Below are positions 43,285 through 52,343 of a DNA stretch of 64,000 bases, one piece after another. The notes under the pieces were generated by a model, which saw nothing but the letters and a program-made list of their open reading frames with translations, had not been told where the DNA came from and did no database searches. Position 1 is the first letter of the stretch. Every line of letters starts with the position of its first letter. The translations under genes were made by a program, and so were the position numbers. The DNA is taken from positions 2,860,001 to 2,924,000 of the forward strand of contig NC_014391.1 of NCBI RefSeq assembly GCF_000145235.1. Direction: 5' to 3'. Origin of the DNA: Micromonospora aurantiaca ATCC 27029. Its GTDB lineage: Bacteria > Actinomycetota > Actinomycetes > Mycobacteriales > Micromonosporaceae.

Positions 43285-43713
43285 CAAAGCATCGGCGTTC
43301 GCGAGGATGAACTCCTTCAGAGCCTCAGGCTTCAGATCCACCTCAGGAAGGCGGTCGACGGCCACCCGGTCCAGGGCATAGCCACCACGACCCGGATCAG
43401 TGAACTCTGCACCCGTACGAGCGCTCTCGTCGACCCGGGCGAGCCGGCAGGAGACGAAGTGCTGTACGGACACTCCCTCGCCTGACGGCGAGCTGAAGAG
43501 GAACACCTGGCTAAGCCGCTCTGCCTCCGCGCCCAACTCCTCGCGCAGCTCACGTCGCAGGGCTGCATCGAGGGATGCGTCAGTCGGTTCAAGGCCGCCA
43601 CCGGGCGCAGTCCAGTAAGGCGCTTGGCCGGGCTTCGTCCTCTTGATCAATACGAGCTGATCACGTTCGTCCCACAGGATCGCCCGTACCGACCGACGCA
43701 GAATCTCACGCAT
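43267..43713 (-). CDS. NUDIX hydrolase
   Basis: 148 residues. The Nudix box GGGLEPTDASLDAALRRELR...EELG is complete (about residues 38-60). It hydrolyses a nucleoside diphosphate linked to another group. It converges on, and overlaps by 18 bp, the histidine phosphatase gene. It may clean up or control the nucleotide product of the operon. Confidence 0.88.
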   Translation of the reverse strand: MREILRRSVRAILWDERDQLVLIKRTKPGQAPYWTAPGGGLEPTDASLDAALRRELREELGAEAERLSQVFLFSSPSGEGVSVQHFVSCRLARVDESARTGAEFTDPGRGGYALDRVAVDRLPEVDLKPEALKEFILANADALLSEFS

Positions 43714-44104
43714 GTTGACCCCTATCGACAGCTGGCAGGGCGCAGGCGAATCGAAGCTACACCGTGTGACCTACCAAGGACGAAACCCTAACCTGACGGC
43801 GTTCTTCGAACTCCGCACGACAACCTGATCGCCGCCAAGCACCGTCAGGGGACCAACCGACGCAGTCGCGGTCGCCGCCCAACTGCACCTGTCCCGCTTC
43901 GAGGCTCAGGAACGGTCCATGCCCCCCGTGGCCGCGGCTGGCCATGCTTCCGCAGGTGCCGCTAACCGTGCCTCATGCTCCGAGGCCGTTGCTGTCAGTG
44001 CTGCTGTCAATCCGCTCGGTCGTATCGCCAAGTAGGAGGGCCTTACCCGTCCTGCCGGCCAATAGCAACTGGCCGTCCCACGCGGAGACTGAGACTCTTT
44101 CTCC
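43714..44104. other. Intergenic region with a probable coding scrap
   Basis: Between divergent NUDIX and DUF6602 genes. One plus-strand frame reads DAVAVAAQLHLSRFEAQERS and continues to SAAVNPLGRIAK-stop at about 44032. It has no start and looks like the eroded tail of a gene. The promoter for the DUF6602 gene should be in the last 70 bp; no clear boxes are seen. Confidence 0.35.
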
Positions 44105-45067
44105 GTGACGAACCCCCACCGCCCACACGAGCTCGACACCTGGATCGAGCAAACCACTAGCGAGATGGCGAGCGAGTACGAACGCATCCGGCTACGCGCC
44201 ACCGAGGATCCAGGGACTGCCGGCGACGAGGGAGAGGAGAACTGGGCTCGGTTACTGCGCGAATGGCTGCCGAGCAGCTACCAGGTACGCACGAAGGGCC
44301 GCATCCTCGCTCATGATGGAGCCGCGAGCAGGCAGGTGGACGTGGTCGTACTCCGTCCGGGCTATCCCAGCAAGCTGCTCGACAAGAAGCTGTACGTGAC
44401 CTCCGGCGTAGCGGCAGCCTTCGAATGTAAGCTCACCTTGACGGCTGCACATATCAAGGAAGCGACCCAGACGGCAGCAGAGATCGCACGTATGGCGGCC
44501 CCGCGTCAAGGAACGCCCTACAAAGAGCTTGTCAGCCCGATCGTATACGGCGTACTGGCGCACGCTCACGGATGGTCCAGTGATCACGTCGCCGTCGAGA
44601 AGATCAATGAATATGTGGTGACGGGCACCGGGCAGCACGCCTTGCACGCGCGGGAGTTCCTCGACCTAGTTTGCGTCGCAAACACATGCGTAACATTGAA
44701 GTCGACGCGCCTTACACATATGGCAGCGGCCAGCTGGCATAAGCTGGGTGGCGATCCAAGTGAGGTGCCTGAACCATTGCATTGTTTCGTCGGCTCTTTC
44801 TTACCTGATACCAGCAGGCCGGCGGTTGGATCACTGCTCGCCTACCTCTTGATCAGGCTGGGATGGGAGGATCCTCAGGTTCGGCCGTTCGCTGATTACT
44901 TCCGTCTGGCGAAAATTTTCTCCCGCCAGTTCGGTGGTGAGGCCCCAGTGCGTCCAACCGGACTCACCCCAGAGACTGAGGCGGCAGTCCTCTCGGCGCC
45001 ACTCAACGAAAATCCCGATGCGCCGTGGCCATGGTCGTGGGATGAATGGGGCTTCTCGCTGGAGTGA
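44105..45067 (+). CDS. DUF6602-type putative PD-(D/E)XK nuclease
   Basis: 320 residues. A likely nuclease core is seen: RQVDVVVLRPGY (Asp about 80), then AAFECKLTL (Glu and Lys about 107 and 109), giving D...ExK. The N-terminal helix and GDEGEENWARLLREWLP resemble DUF6602 proteins, often found in defence regions. Its DNA is visibly less GC-rich than its neighbours, which points to separate acquisition. It faces the HEPN-RT genes tail to tail. Confidence 0.65.
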   Translation: MTNPHRPHELDTWIEQTTSEMASEYERIRLRATEDPGTAGDEGEENWARLLREWLPSSYQVRTKGRILAHDGAASRQVDVVVLRPGYPSKLLDKKLYVTSGVAAAFECKLTLTAAHIKEATQTAAEIARMAAPRQGTPYKELVSPIVYGVLAHAHGWSSDHVAVEKINEYVVTGTGQHALHAREFLDLVCVANTCVTLKSTRLTHMAAASWHKLGGDPSEVPEPLHCFVGSFLPDTSRPAVGSLLAYLLIRLGWEDPQVRPFADYFRLAKIFSRQFGGEAPVRPTGLTPETEAAVLSAPLNENPDAPWPWSWDEWGFSLE

Positions 45068-45399
45068 TCGGAGCTTGCAGCGAATCTCCTTGTCGAGCAT
45101 TCGCAGTCCGTCCAGCCTTCCCCGGCCGGGGACAAAGTGGAGCGGCCGACTGAACGAGTCGCAACGGCGGTGTCAGGCAGCGCCACATTCTGCTGTGCGG
45201 TGATCGAGCCAGTTACGGGGTGGCGAGCAGGTGCGGAACCGGGCCTGACTGGAGTTACCGCAGGCGCCGGCAGATGAGTCCAGAGGGCAGACGCTCCATC
45301 GTCCGCAGCGGACATTCCCCGATCCGCGCCCTCCCGTTCACGTGGGGAGTTGTGCGGCGGCGAGGCCTCGGCACCACTCGGCATCGTGCCGTTGTCCGT
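45068..45399. other. Convergent intergenic region
   Basis: No gene is seen. TCCCCGGCCGGGGA (45119-45132) is a perfect palindrome that could help end transcription. The stretch otherwise contains only short frames. Confidence 0.5.
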
Positions 45400-45990
45400 T
45401 CAGTGTTTGGCCCGGGCGTCGGTGGCGGCGGGCGCGGTGATCGCCTCGGCGGTGACCTGAGGATGCGTGTCCAGCTTGGTGATGAATTCGCGGCAGGTTT
45501 CGAGACAGTGGGCCAGGGAGGTCGCGGTGATGACGACCATGCCGTCGCGTACTGGCACGCCGATGACGCGCATCTTGCGGGGAGTCTCTCTCTCGAGCTG
45601 CTTTGCTGTGAAGCGTCCGAGACCATGAGCGACTGCATTGCGGACGAGAAAGCATGCCTCGAGGCTTTCCCACGCCGGGATGTCAGCCACGTCGATGTTG
45701 TGCCGCCGCCGCAGGAGACCGATGACGTCGCTCCAGCCGCCGGGCGCTCGGCCAGGAGCCTCACCGGCGAGATGTGTCAGGAGTGCCTCGGTGTAGATCT
45801 CGACGATGCTGACCAACCGGAGCCAGCAGGCAGCACGGTCGGCTGACGCAGCGTCACTGTCGAGGTTGACGCGGTGGCGGGGTCGGTCACGTAGACGGCC
45901 GGCTGCTGTGGCGGTGTGTCGTGCGTAGGTGGTGATCAGCTCTTCGAGAGCGTTTTCGGTGATCTCGAGTGTTACGGGCTCTGGTGTCAC
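45400..45990 (-). CDS. HEPN-like protein
   Basis: 196 residues from GTG 45990, which overlaps the stop of the RT gene (GTGA), so the two were translationally coupled. It is helical, with RNAVAHG (about residues 117-123), the R-x4-H signature of HEPN nucleases, in a MAE_28990-like context (WLRLVSIVEIYTEALLTHLA). HEPN proteins are often RNA-cutting effectors. Its pairing with an RT suggests an abortive-infection module. Confidence 0.65.
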   Translation of the reverse strand: MTPEPVTLEITENALEELITTYARHTATAAGRLRDRPRHRVNLDSDAASADRAACWLRLVSIVEIYTEALLTHLAGEAPGRAPGGWSDVIGLLRRRHNIDVADIPAWESLEACFLVRNAVAHGLGRFTAKQLERETPRKMRVIGVPVRDGMVVITATSLAHCLETCREFITKLDTHPQVTAEAITAPAATDARAKH

Positions 45991-46273
45991 GTCCGGGCCA
46001 GGATCGTCGCGTGTAGGCCGCTTTCGTCGCGAACGGCATCGTTGGTTTCCTGCGATACAGCTCCGTGGTGGTGCAGGCGTCGTAGCGCAACCAGGTACCA
46101 GGTTGCCAATGAGGACGGCTCCTCGTCGAGGGCGCGGACGACCTCCTGCGGCTCGATCTTGTTCGCGTCTGCGAGGGCAAGTGCGGCCTCGGCGCGTACG
46201 ACAGGCTCGTACCGTTGCGCACGGTTGGCCATGATCCAAGCGGTGAAAGGTTCCACATCCATCAGGCCGAGTT
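45987..46273 (-). pseudogene. Reverse transcriptase, C-terminal part (after the IS3 insertion)
   Basis: Open from the IS boundary to a TGA at 45987-45989. Joined at the duplicated CGCG to the N-terminal part (47811-49020), the frame continues without a break: ...LYLLRELGLMDVEPFTAW.... The segment is helical (ANRAQRYEPVVRAEAALALA) and lies beyond the RT fingers/palm, so it is probably the thumb or an added domain. Confidence 0.8.
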
Positions 46274-46357
46274 CGCGGATAGCCCTGTCTGCCAGGCTGA
46301 GATAAGACAGCCTTCCCGAGCGAGCTAGGCTCGACGGGAGACAGGAAGAGGATCATC

Positions 46358-46771
46358 GTGACACTACCCAACACGCCTGGTGAGCAGGGCGGACGGCCGA
46401 AGCGGCGGGCGTTCACCGCGGAGTACAAGCTGCAGATTGTGGCGGAGTACGACGCGGCGAAGGCTACGGGTGAGGGGGCGGCGATCCTGCGTCGGGAGGG
46501 CCTGTACCACTCCCACATCCTGGAGTGGCGTGCCGCGCGGGACGCCGGGGCGTTGACCGCGTTGGGCGCCCGTAAGAGCCCGGTGGGTGAAAACCGGCGC
46601 CGTAGCGCGGAAGCGGCCGAGTTGGAGCGGTTGCGGCGGCGTAACGAACGTCTGGAAGCGGATCTGGCGCGGACGAAGGCCGCCCTGGAGATCATGGGAA
46701 AAGCGCACGCGCTCTTGGAAACACTGTCCGAGAGCGCGGAGGACACCCCGACGCGGCCACGCCGGCGCTGA
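46358..46771 (+). CDS. IS3-family transposase OrfA
   Basis: 137 residues. A helix-turn-helix of the IS3 type (FTAEYKLQIVAEYDAAK ... HILEWRAAR) and a leucine-zipper-like coil (ELERLRRRNERLEADLARTK) are present. An AAAAG string at 46699-46703 lies where a -1 frameshift would fuse it to OrfB. Confidence 0.9.
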   Translation: MTLPNTPGEQGGRPKRRAFTAEYKLQIVAEYDAAKATGEGAAILRREGLYHSHILEWRAARDAGALTALGARKSPVGENRRRSAEAAELERLRRRNERLEADLARTKAALEIMGKAHALLETLSESAEDTPTRPRRR

Positions 46772-46788
46772 GTGAGGCGTTCGACAAG

Positions 46789-47772
46789 TTGGTGCCGCTG
46801 CTGGGTGTGGCCGGGGCGTGTCGGTTGACCGGCCGGTCCCGCGCCACGCACTACCGGCGTCAGCAGCCGCCCGTGGTGTCCCGACCACTGCGGCCGAAAA
46901 CACCGCCGCCGTCGACGCTGACCCCAGCCGAACGCCAGCAGGTGCTGGATGTGTTGCACCGGGATGAGTACGCGGAGATGTCCGTGGCGCAGGTATGGGC
47001 CCGTGAACTCGACCAGGGTATGTACTGGTGCTCGCAGTCCACGATGTACCGGATCCTGCGCCAGGCGGGCGAGAGCCGGGAACGCCGCAGGCAGGCCACC
47101 CACCCGCCACGCACGATTCCGCAGCTGGCCGCGACCGGGCCGTCGCAGGTGTGGTCGTGGGACATCACCCGCCTGAAAACCACGGTGCGGGGCGTGTTCT
47201 ACCACCTGTACGTGATCATCGACGTGTACTCCCGGTACGTCGTCGGCTGGCACGTCGCCACCGGCGAGGACTCGATGCTCGCCCGCGAGGTGATCGATGA
47301 CGCCATCACCCGCAACCAGGCCCGACCCGAAATCTTGCACGCCGACCGCGGCTCGTCGATGACCTCCAAACCCGTCGCCGAACTCCTCGCCGACCTGGAC
47401 GTCACCCGCTCGTACTCCCGGCCCCGGGTGTCAAACGACAATCCGTACTCCGAAGCACAGTTCAAGACGTTGAAGTACTGCCCCGCGTTCCCCGACCGGT
47501 TCGCCTCCCTGCACCATGCCCGCGAGTTCTGCACCGAGTTCTTCACCTACTACAACCACGAGCACCGCCACTCAGGTATCGGTCTGCACACCCCCGCCTC
47601 GGTGCACTACGGCACCGCCAGCGACGTGCACGACCAGCGGCAACGCATTCTCGACGCCGCTTGGCGGGCCCACCCCGACCGGTTCACCCGCCGCCCCCGA
47701 CCCCCAGCCCTGCCCGACACCGTCTGGATCAACAAACCCACAGCTCAACCCACCGAACTACAGAACACCTGA
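46789..47772 (+). CDS. IS3-family transposase OrfB
   Basis: About 327 residues in the -1 frame relative to OrfA; the frame is already open from the AAAAG slip site, so it is probably made as an OrfAB fusion. The rve-type DDE core is intact: WDITR, HADRG and SEAQFKTLKY. The element may be active. Confidence 0.9.
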   Translation: MVPLLGVAGACRLTGRSRATHYRRQQPPVVSRPLRPKTPPPSTLTPAERQQVLDVLHRDEYAEMSVAQVWARELDQGMYWCSQSTMYRILRQAGESRERRRQATHPPRTIPQLAATGPSQVWSWDITRLKTTVRGVFYHLYVIIDVYSRYVVGWHVATGEDSMLAREVIDDAITRNQARPEILHADRGSSMTSKPVAELLADLDVTRSYSRPRVSNDNPYSEAQFKTLKYCPAFPDRFASLHHAREFCTEFFTYYNHEHRHSGIGLHTPASVHYGTASDVHDQRQRILDAAWRAHPDRFTRRPRPPALPDTVWINKPTAQPTELQNT

Positions 47773-47810
47773 CCACGAAAACGTCTCACTTGACTTGACA
47801 GGTTCCGTAG

Positions 47811-49020
47811 CGCGGAGCAGGTAGAGCCGCTGCCAGTCGCTGAGGCTGACCTCCGTAGCGATCGCCGTAACGGTGCGGGTCACTGCAGGACGGTCGAGGT
47901 TGGCCATGGCTTTCAGATAGCGGAGTACATACGGTGTCGTGGACGCGGCGAAGGCGACGACATTCACCACTTTCGGCATCACGTCGACGGCCCGTCGTTC
48001 TGCGGGATCCGACAGCCTGATGAGGGCACTCCGGATGGCGCGGATCGCGGCACGGTCGGCCTCGTGCAGGTTGATCTGGTGGTCAGCAGCCGTGCTCGTT
48101 GGCAGGTCGCGGGGGGTCACGGTCGAGTTGAGCGTGTCGAGCGCCCACTGCGGGTCGCTGTCGTCGTCATCATCGGCGTACTCGGGTACCTCATTCTCCT
48201 CCCAGTAGGCGCGGAACGATGGTGTGCGGGTCTTGGATTCGTTGAGCGTCAGCCCGTTGTCGCGGGCGGCTGCTGCCAGATCGTCAAGCGCTCGTTTGGC
48301 GTCCTCGAACGTGTCGGTCGCGATTCGGAAGTCGTCGTTGAACCGCCACGCAGCCCACTGCTTGCGACGCAGCGCGCGCAGCACCCGGCTCGCGTACAGG
48401 TCGGAGAGCCGATCCGAGGGCTCGAGCAGCTGAGGAAGTCCGTAACGCCTGCGCTGGACTTCGAGCAGGAGTTCGAGCAGACACTCGATGGTGGCGTGGT
48501 CCCCGGTACGGAGGAGTAGTTCGCGGGCGAGGATGTCATGGTCGACGTAGTCGTAGAACGACGCGAGGTCGGCTTTCACGACGTATTGGACGACCGCGTT
48601 ATCCGGCCAGGACAACTCGCTGTGGCTGTTGGCGTCTACCCGGTTGCCCCGAGTTTGGGCGTACGCCAGCGGCGCGTAGGCGAACGTCCGGTATCCCTCG
48701 TTGGAGCGGTCCACCTCGTGTTTGGCCTCGGCCATGAGGAGATCGGTTAACGCCCGGTAGGTCACTCGCTCGGCGAAACCCCAGAGCGCAACCGGCCTGC
48801 TGCCGGTCTCGGGTTTGGCGACCGCGACGACCAGACCGCGGCAAGGCGTCAGTCCGGCTTGGAGTTGGCCGGCGAGCCACGACGCGAACTCTGGAGCGCG
48901 TTCGTTCAGTTCGGTAGCGCCCGGCGACGACGGTATCAACGGTTCCTCGGCACTTGCCTCTCGGCGTGTGGCTCCTTCCAGATCGAGCCGGGAGAGGACG
49001 TCAGGTGGCACCGACTGCAT
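47811..49020 (-). pseudogene. Reverse transcriptase, N-terminal part (interrupted by IS3)
   Basis: About 403 codons before the IS. RT motifs appear in order: KADLASFYDYVDHD (motif A, about residue 149), GLPQLLEPSD (motif B, about 193), FNDDFRI (motif C, a variant of YxDD, about 227) and LTLNESKT (motif D). There is no maturase or endonuclease domain, so it is not a group II intron. It resembles defence-type (DRT/UG/Abi-like) RTs; the class cannot be fixed by eye. The intact gene would encode 498 residues. As it stands it is truncated, ending in IS-derived residues at 47758. Confidence 0.82.
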
Positions 49021-49219
49021 GGCTTATGAAAGCACGCGGTGGGCCCAGATGGGGGCAGCGAACCTGGGCGCGATGGAGGAGGGCCCCACCTCCTGACCTC
49101 ACACTCAGCTGTTGCGTGAGCTTCCGCAGGCTGGAGAGCAGGCCGCCGTCTGGGTTGCGGACTTCGTAGCCGAGTCGCTTGAGCGTCGCGACCGCGGTTG
49201 CCGGGTTGGATCGGACCAC
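49001..49219 (-). CDS. Small hypothetical ORF before the RT gene
   Basis: The frame from GTG 49219 gives a helix-turn-helix-like sequence (RSNPATAVATLKRLGYEVRN). Protein-like sequence continues upstream to about 49330 (VERIPDPKPGWKDVLDATRR) without a usual start codon. It may be a truncated gene or have an odd start. It overlaps the RT start by 20 bp. An RT-associated RNA could also be encoded here. Confidence 0.4.
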   Translation of the reverse strand: MVRSNPATAVATLKRLGYEVRNPDGGLLSSLRKLTQQLSVRSGGGALLHRAQVRCPHLGPPRAFISHAVGAT

Positions 49220-49365
49220 TGCGGCGATCTGACGGATGCGGTATTCACGCCGGGTGGCATCGAGGACGTCCTTCCATCCGGGCTTGGGGTCGGGGATCCG
49301 CTCGACAAAATATGAGGGGGTGGTCTGATCTGGCTCCAGGGCACTGGCCGTCGGTGCTTGGCCAG

Positions 49366-49401
49366 GCTGAGCACCTCCTACGGAGTGAGGAGGTGCCCAG
49401 C
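49366..49401 (-). terminator. Terminator of the pPIWI_RE operon
   Basis: GCACCTCCT (49371-49379) pairs with AGGAGGTGC (49388-49396); flanking GGCTG and CAGCC extend the stem to about 14 bp with one mismatch. It lies 28 bp past the stop of the last gene of the operon. Confidence 0.75.
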
Positions 49402-49428
49402 CCGTCCGCCTGCGTTCCGAGAGGGTCT

Positions 49429-52308
49429 TCAGAGCTCGAAGTCGAAGGTGAGCTGTACATCGCCTTCGGGTTCGGGTTGATCATCGATGTTGTCGCCGTC
49501 GTCTTCGAGCGTGTCGTCGGCGGGTAGGGCGTATTGGTTGGTGAGTCGTGCGACGTGCATGATCAGGGGCCTGCTGAGGGCTGCCCGGTAGTCGTCAAAG
49601 CAGTGGCGTTGCTGGTGTAGAAACCCGGCCCAGTTTGCAGGGTCTTCACCTTGGGGGTGAGCGGCGACGACGAACTCGAGTAGTTCCGCGTTCCAGGCGT
49701 TTTTAGAAGGGTCGAGATAGTTCCTCGCGACTTCTAGCTTTCCGTCGGGAGAACGGCCCTCTGAGGGATCGGGAGCATCGGCCTTTGCCGGGTTCTCCTT
49801 GTAATGAGGCGTAAGTTTGGCCAAGTCGATGACGATGGAGCTGTGGGTGGCCGGCTTGTCGACCGTGCTGTAATAGACGCGCGTCTGCTCGGTGTTTCCG
49901 GTTCCGTCGTCGTGTCGCCACAGCCCGTCGGAGATGCCGATGCTGTCGGCCTCGAAAGCCCATGACTCGGGGGTTTCGAGGCGATCGTTGCCGCAGATCC
50001 GTACCAGCCTCATTTTCTTGCCGAAGAGGCTGATTTTCTGAGGTCGCAATTCGCCGAGCTGGAGGTGGTCGGGCAGCATGTGAGCGTTCTGCACCGTGGT
50101 GAGTCGATACCGGATGTTATGGGCTTCAGTCACGATGAGGATCTGCGTGTTTCGGAACCGGGTTAGGGTACTTCGGATGAAGGCAGCGAGCCGCTCCTTC
50201 TGTTCCTCTTCCTTGGCAGGGCTGGCGTGGTAGTTCGTGCCGGCCAGGGTCTTGAGCAGGGTCGGGTAGGGCACCCAGTCGGCCATACCTTCGGCTTTGC
50301 CCATGATGTGCTTTTGGCCGGGCCGGATCAGGACGGCGATCGGGACGAAGATCTGGTGAGTGTTGGTGTCGTCGTTGCGCCTTTTGACGACCCAGAATGC
50401 CAGCTGCTCGAGGTCGTCGGGGATGGCGCTCTTGAGTTTGTGCTGCGGGACGAATCGGACGCCGAGCTGCCGTAGGCAGTCGTCCCAGGCGGCTTCGGCC
50501 CGGTGCTGGTTGCTGGCCTCTTCCTTGTCGAGATCTTTGCCGGGGAACTCGTCGGGGCGGATGAACTGGCTGACCATGCCGGCGTCGGCGCAGCCCATGC
50601 GGATAGCGAATTTCGGGTCGGTGGTGCGTGCGTTGAAGGCCTTCGCACCGTCGAGCTCGATGAGGGCGAGTTGCAGGGTGTCATCGACTTCTTCGGCCAG
50701 GTCCTTCATCGCGGAGGCGACGAGTTTCCGGTGCGTGTCGACGGCTTCGTCGTGCTTCCGGCCGCGCCTGGGAACGGAGCCCTCGCCGAGCGCTGCGCCG
50801 AGCCTGCCGAGGGGGCGGGCGTAGATCGTGAGGTTGAGGTCTCCGACCTTCCATGTCCAGGTGTCGTTGCTGGCGGGTTGCTGATGAGGCAGGTCGAGTA
50901 GTCGTTCGACGGCAGCGAGCAGGCGGTCGCGCATTCCCTTGCCGTCGCCCTGGTAGAGCAAAACGACAGAGAGCCGGCCGTCGACCGCGGCGGCCAGTTG
51001 CTGGCGCCGGACGAGCGCGTTCGCCTTCGAGATTTCAGCGTTTGCGGCGTTGGCGGCTTCCTGCCTCTCGACGAGCTGGGTGCGCTCAGCGTCGGTCTGG
51101 TCCTTCTTGTCTTTGGGGACGCTTTCGAGCTTGCTGAGGCTTCGGCTTGCCTTGCCGCCGATGAGGACGCGGGTCAGGGGCTGGTCGAGGTCGAAGTCGG
51201 GCTGCAGGCACTGGCCGATCCAGCGGATGAGGCGGCTGCGTTCGGCTGGCATGACGCCGGTGCCGACCTGGTGGTCAGGGCCGCGCATGGTGGTGTGGTA
51301 GGTGACGGCGGCAGTGACGCCATCTCGGCCGAGGATCCAGGCGTCTGACTTACCGGCGAGCTGCTCGGCAGCCGGGAGATTGTCCACGGCGCCGATCCGG
51401 TTGAGGATCTGTTCGGTGCCGCCGTTGCGCCAGCCCATTTCCCGGGTGTCTCGGTCCCAGATCAGGTGGGCGACCGCGAATTTCTGGGATGTCGGTGCGT
51501 CGACTACGAAGGGGCTGGTCGACTGTAGGAGGGTAGAAGCTCCCCAGCGGCCCTTGGTGTGTAGCTCGCCGCTGGTCCAGCGGCGGATGCCGGTGTCGAC
51601 GTGTAGTCGCAGGGTGGGGTCGAACGCCTTTGTACGCAGCGCGATCTTGATCGTGGCGCTGTAGTACCAGGTCCGGATGTTGCTACCTCTGCCGGTGTGG
51701 TGTTCCAGCGGCGGCCAAGAAACGAGTTCGGCGTAGCCGTTGGCGGGATTCGCCGCGACCTGCCGGAACCTTATGGATCTGCTGCCATGCTGGTATGACT
51801 GGCCAGCGATTTTAGCTGCGGCGTAGTCAGGCAGCAGGCTGAACAGGTGAGGCTGAGGGACGGCGGTGTTGCCATCGGAGAGCTCGTGGGCGAGCAGGTC
51901 GACGGTCTTCTGCGTCCATCGCAGGGTGCCCGAGTCCAGTTTCCTGATTGTCGGCATCACGAGCGCTTTGCCGTCGTCGGTGGTGGGCAGGTCATACAGC
52001 CAGGCGTTGATGAAGGTCCGCATGATCGCCGGCGGGAACGGCTTTGCTGCGAACAGCCAGGGGTTGTCTTCATCAAGGGTTGCCCAGGTAGCGGTGGAGA
52101 CCAGATCGGGGGCGACGGTGCGCATCAGTGCGTTGAGGCGCCCGATCGGCACCTGCTGGGCGCGTGCGCGTGATTCCTCGCGCCAACCGGCGGTGCGCAG
52201 GTCGAGGATAGGGCGGCGCCAAGAGATGGGGAAGGTAAGTGTGTGCAGCGGGATTTTGAGATCGCCTGCTGCCACGAAGGCTGCGGTCTGCGTGCGGTCG
52301 TAGCGCAT
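49429..52308 (-). CDS. pPIWI_RE-family protein (Argonaute/PIWI relative)
   Basis: 959 residues. The N-terminal half fits the DUF3962/pPIWI_RE_X region. The C-terminal half carries the family core, LIELDGAKAF then DPKFAIRMG and DAGMVSQFI (about residues 550-585), and ends in a Asp/Glu-rich tail. Known pPIWI_RE proteins are predicted nucleic-acid-guided or R-loop-sensing defence components with a helicase and a REase (Burroughs, Iyer and Aravind, computational work). Both these partners precede it here. It starts 35 bp after the helicase gene. Confidence 0.85.
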   Translation of the reverse strand: MRYDRTQTAAFVAAGDLKIPLHTLTFPISWRRPILDLRTAGWREESRARAQQVPIGRLNALMRTVAPDLVSTATWATLDEDNPWLFAAKPFPPAIMRTFINAWLYDLPTTDDGKALVMPTIRKLDSGTLRWTQKTVDLLAHELSDGNTAVPQPHLFSLLPDYAAAKIAGQSYQHGSRSIRFRQVAANPANGYAELVSWPPLEHHTGRGSNIRTWYYSATIKIALRTKAFDPTLRLHVDTGIRRWTSGELHTKGRWGASTLLQSTSPFVVDAPTSQKFAVAHLIWDRDTREMGWRNGGTEQILNRIGAVDNLPAAEQLAGKSDAWILGRDGVTAAVTYHTTMRGPDHQVGTGVMPAERSRLIRWIGQCLQPDFDLDQPLTRVLIGGKASRSLSKLESVPKDKKDQTDAERTQLVERQEAANAANAEISKANALVRRQQLAAAVDGRLSVVLLYQGDGKGMRDRLLAAVERLLDLPHQQPASNDTWTWKVGDLNLTIYARPLGRLGAALGEGSVPRRGRKHDEAVDTHRKLVASAMKDLAEEVDDTLQLALIELDGAKAFNARTTDPKFAIRMGCADAGMVSQFIRPDEFPGKDLDKEEASNQHRAEAAWDDCLRQLGVRFVPQHKLKSAIPDDLEQLAFWVVKRRNDDTNTHQIFVPIAVLIRPGQKHIMGKAEGMADWVPYPTLLKTLAGTNYHASPAKEEEQKERLAAFIRSTLTRFRNTQILIVTEAHNIRYRLTTVQNAHMLPDHLQLGELRPQKISLFGKKMRLVRICGNDRLETPESWAFEADSIGISDGLWRHDDGTGNTEQTRVYYSTVDKPATHSSIVIDLAKLTPHYKENPAKADAPDPSEGRSPDGKLEVARNYLDPSKNAWNAELLEFVVAAHPQGEDPANWAGFLHQQRHCFDDYRAALSRPLIMHVARLTNQYALPADDTLEDDGDNIDDQPEPEGDVQLTFDFEL

Positions 52309-52343
52309 CGGGGGCCTTTCTGAACCGGTCCGAGCGTGGGCGG

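Larger units (their letters stand above)
46278..47810 (+). mobile_element. IS3-family insertion sequence
   Basis: 1533 bp, flanked by the 4-bp direct repeat CGCG (46274-46277 and 47811-47814). Its ends are imperfect inverted repeats sharing CCTGTC and TGAGA. It contains orfA and orfB and is inserted in the RT gene; removing it plus one CGCG restores the frame exactly, so the insertion is recent. Confidence 0.88.

Noticed and set aside
45987..49020. Group II intron as explanation of the reverse transcriptase
   Set aside because: No maturase or HNH domain and no intron-type RNA structure seen; an IS3 element with target duplication explains the interruption.
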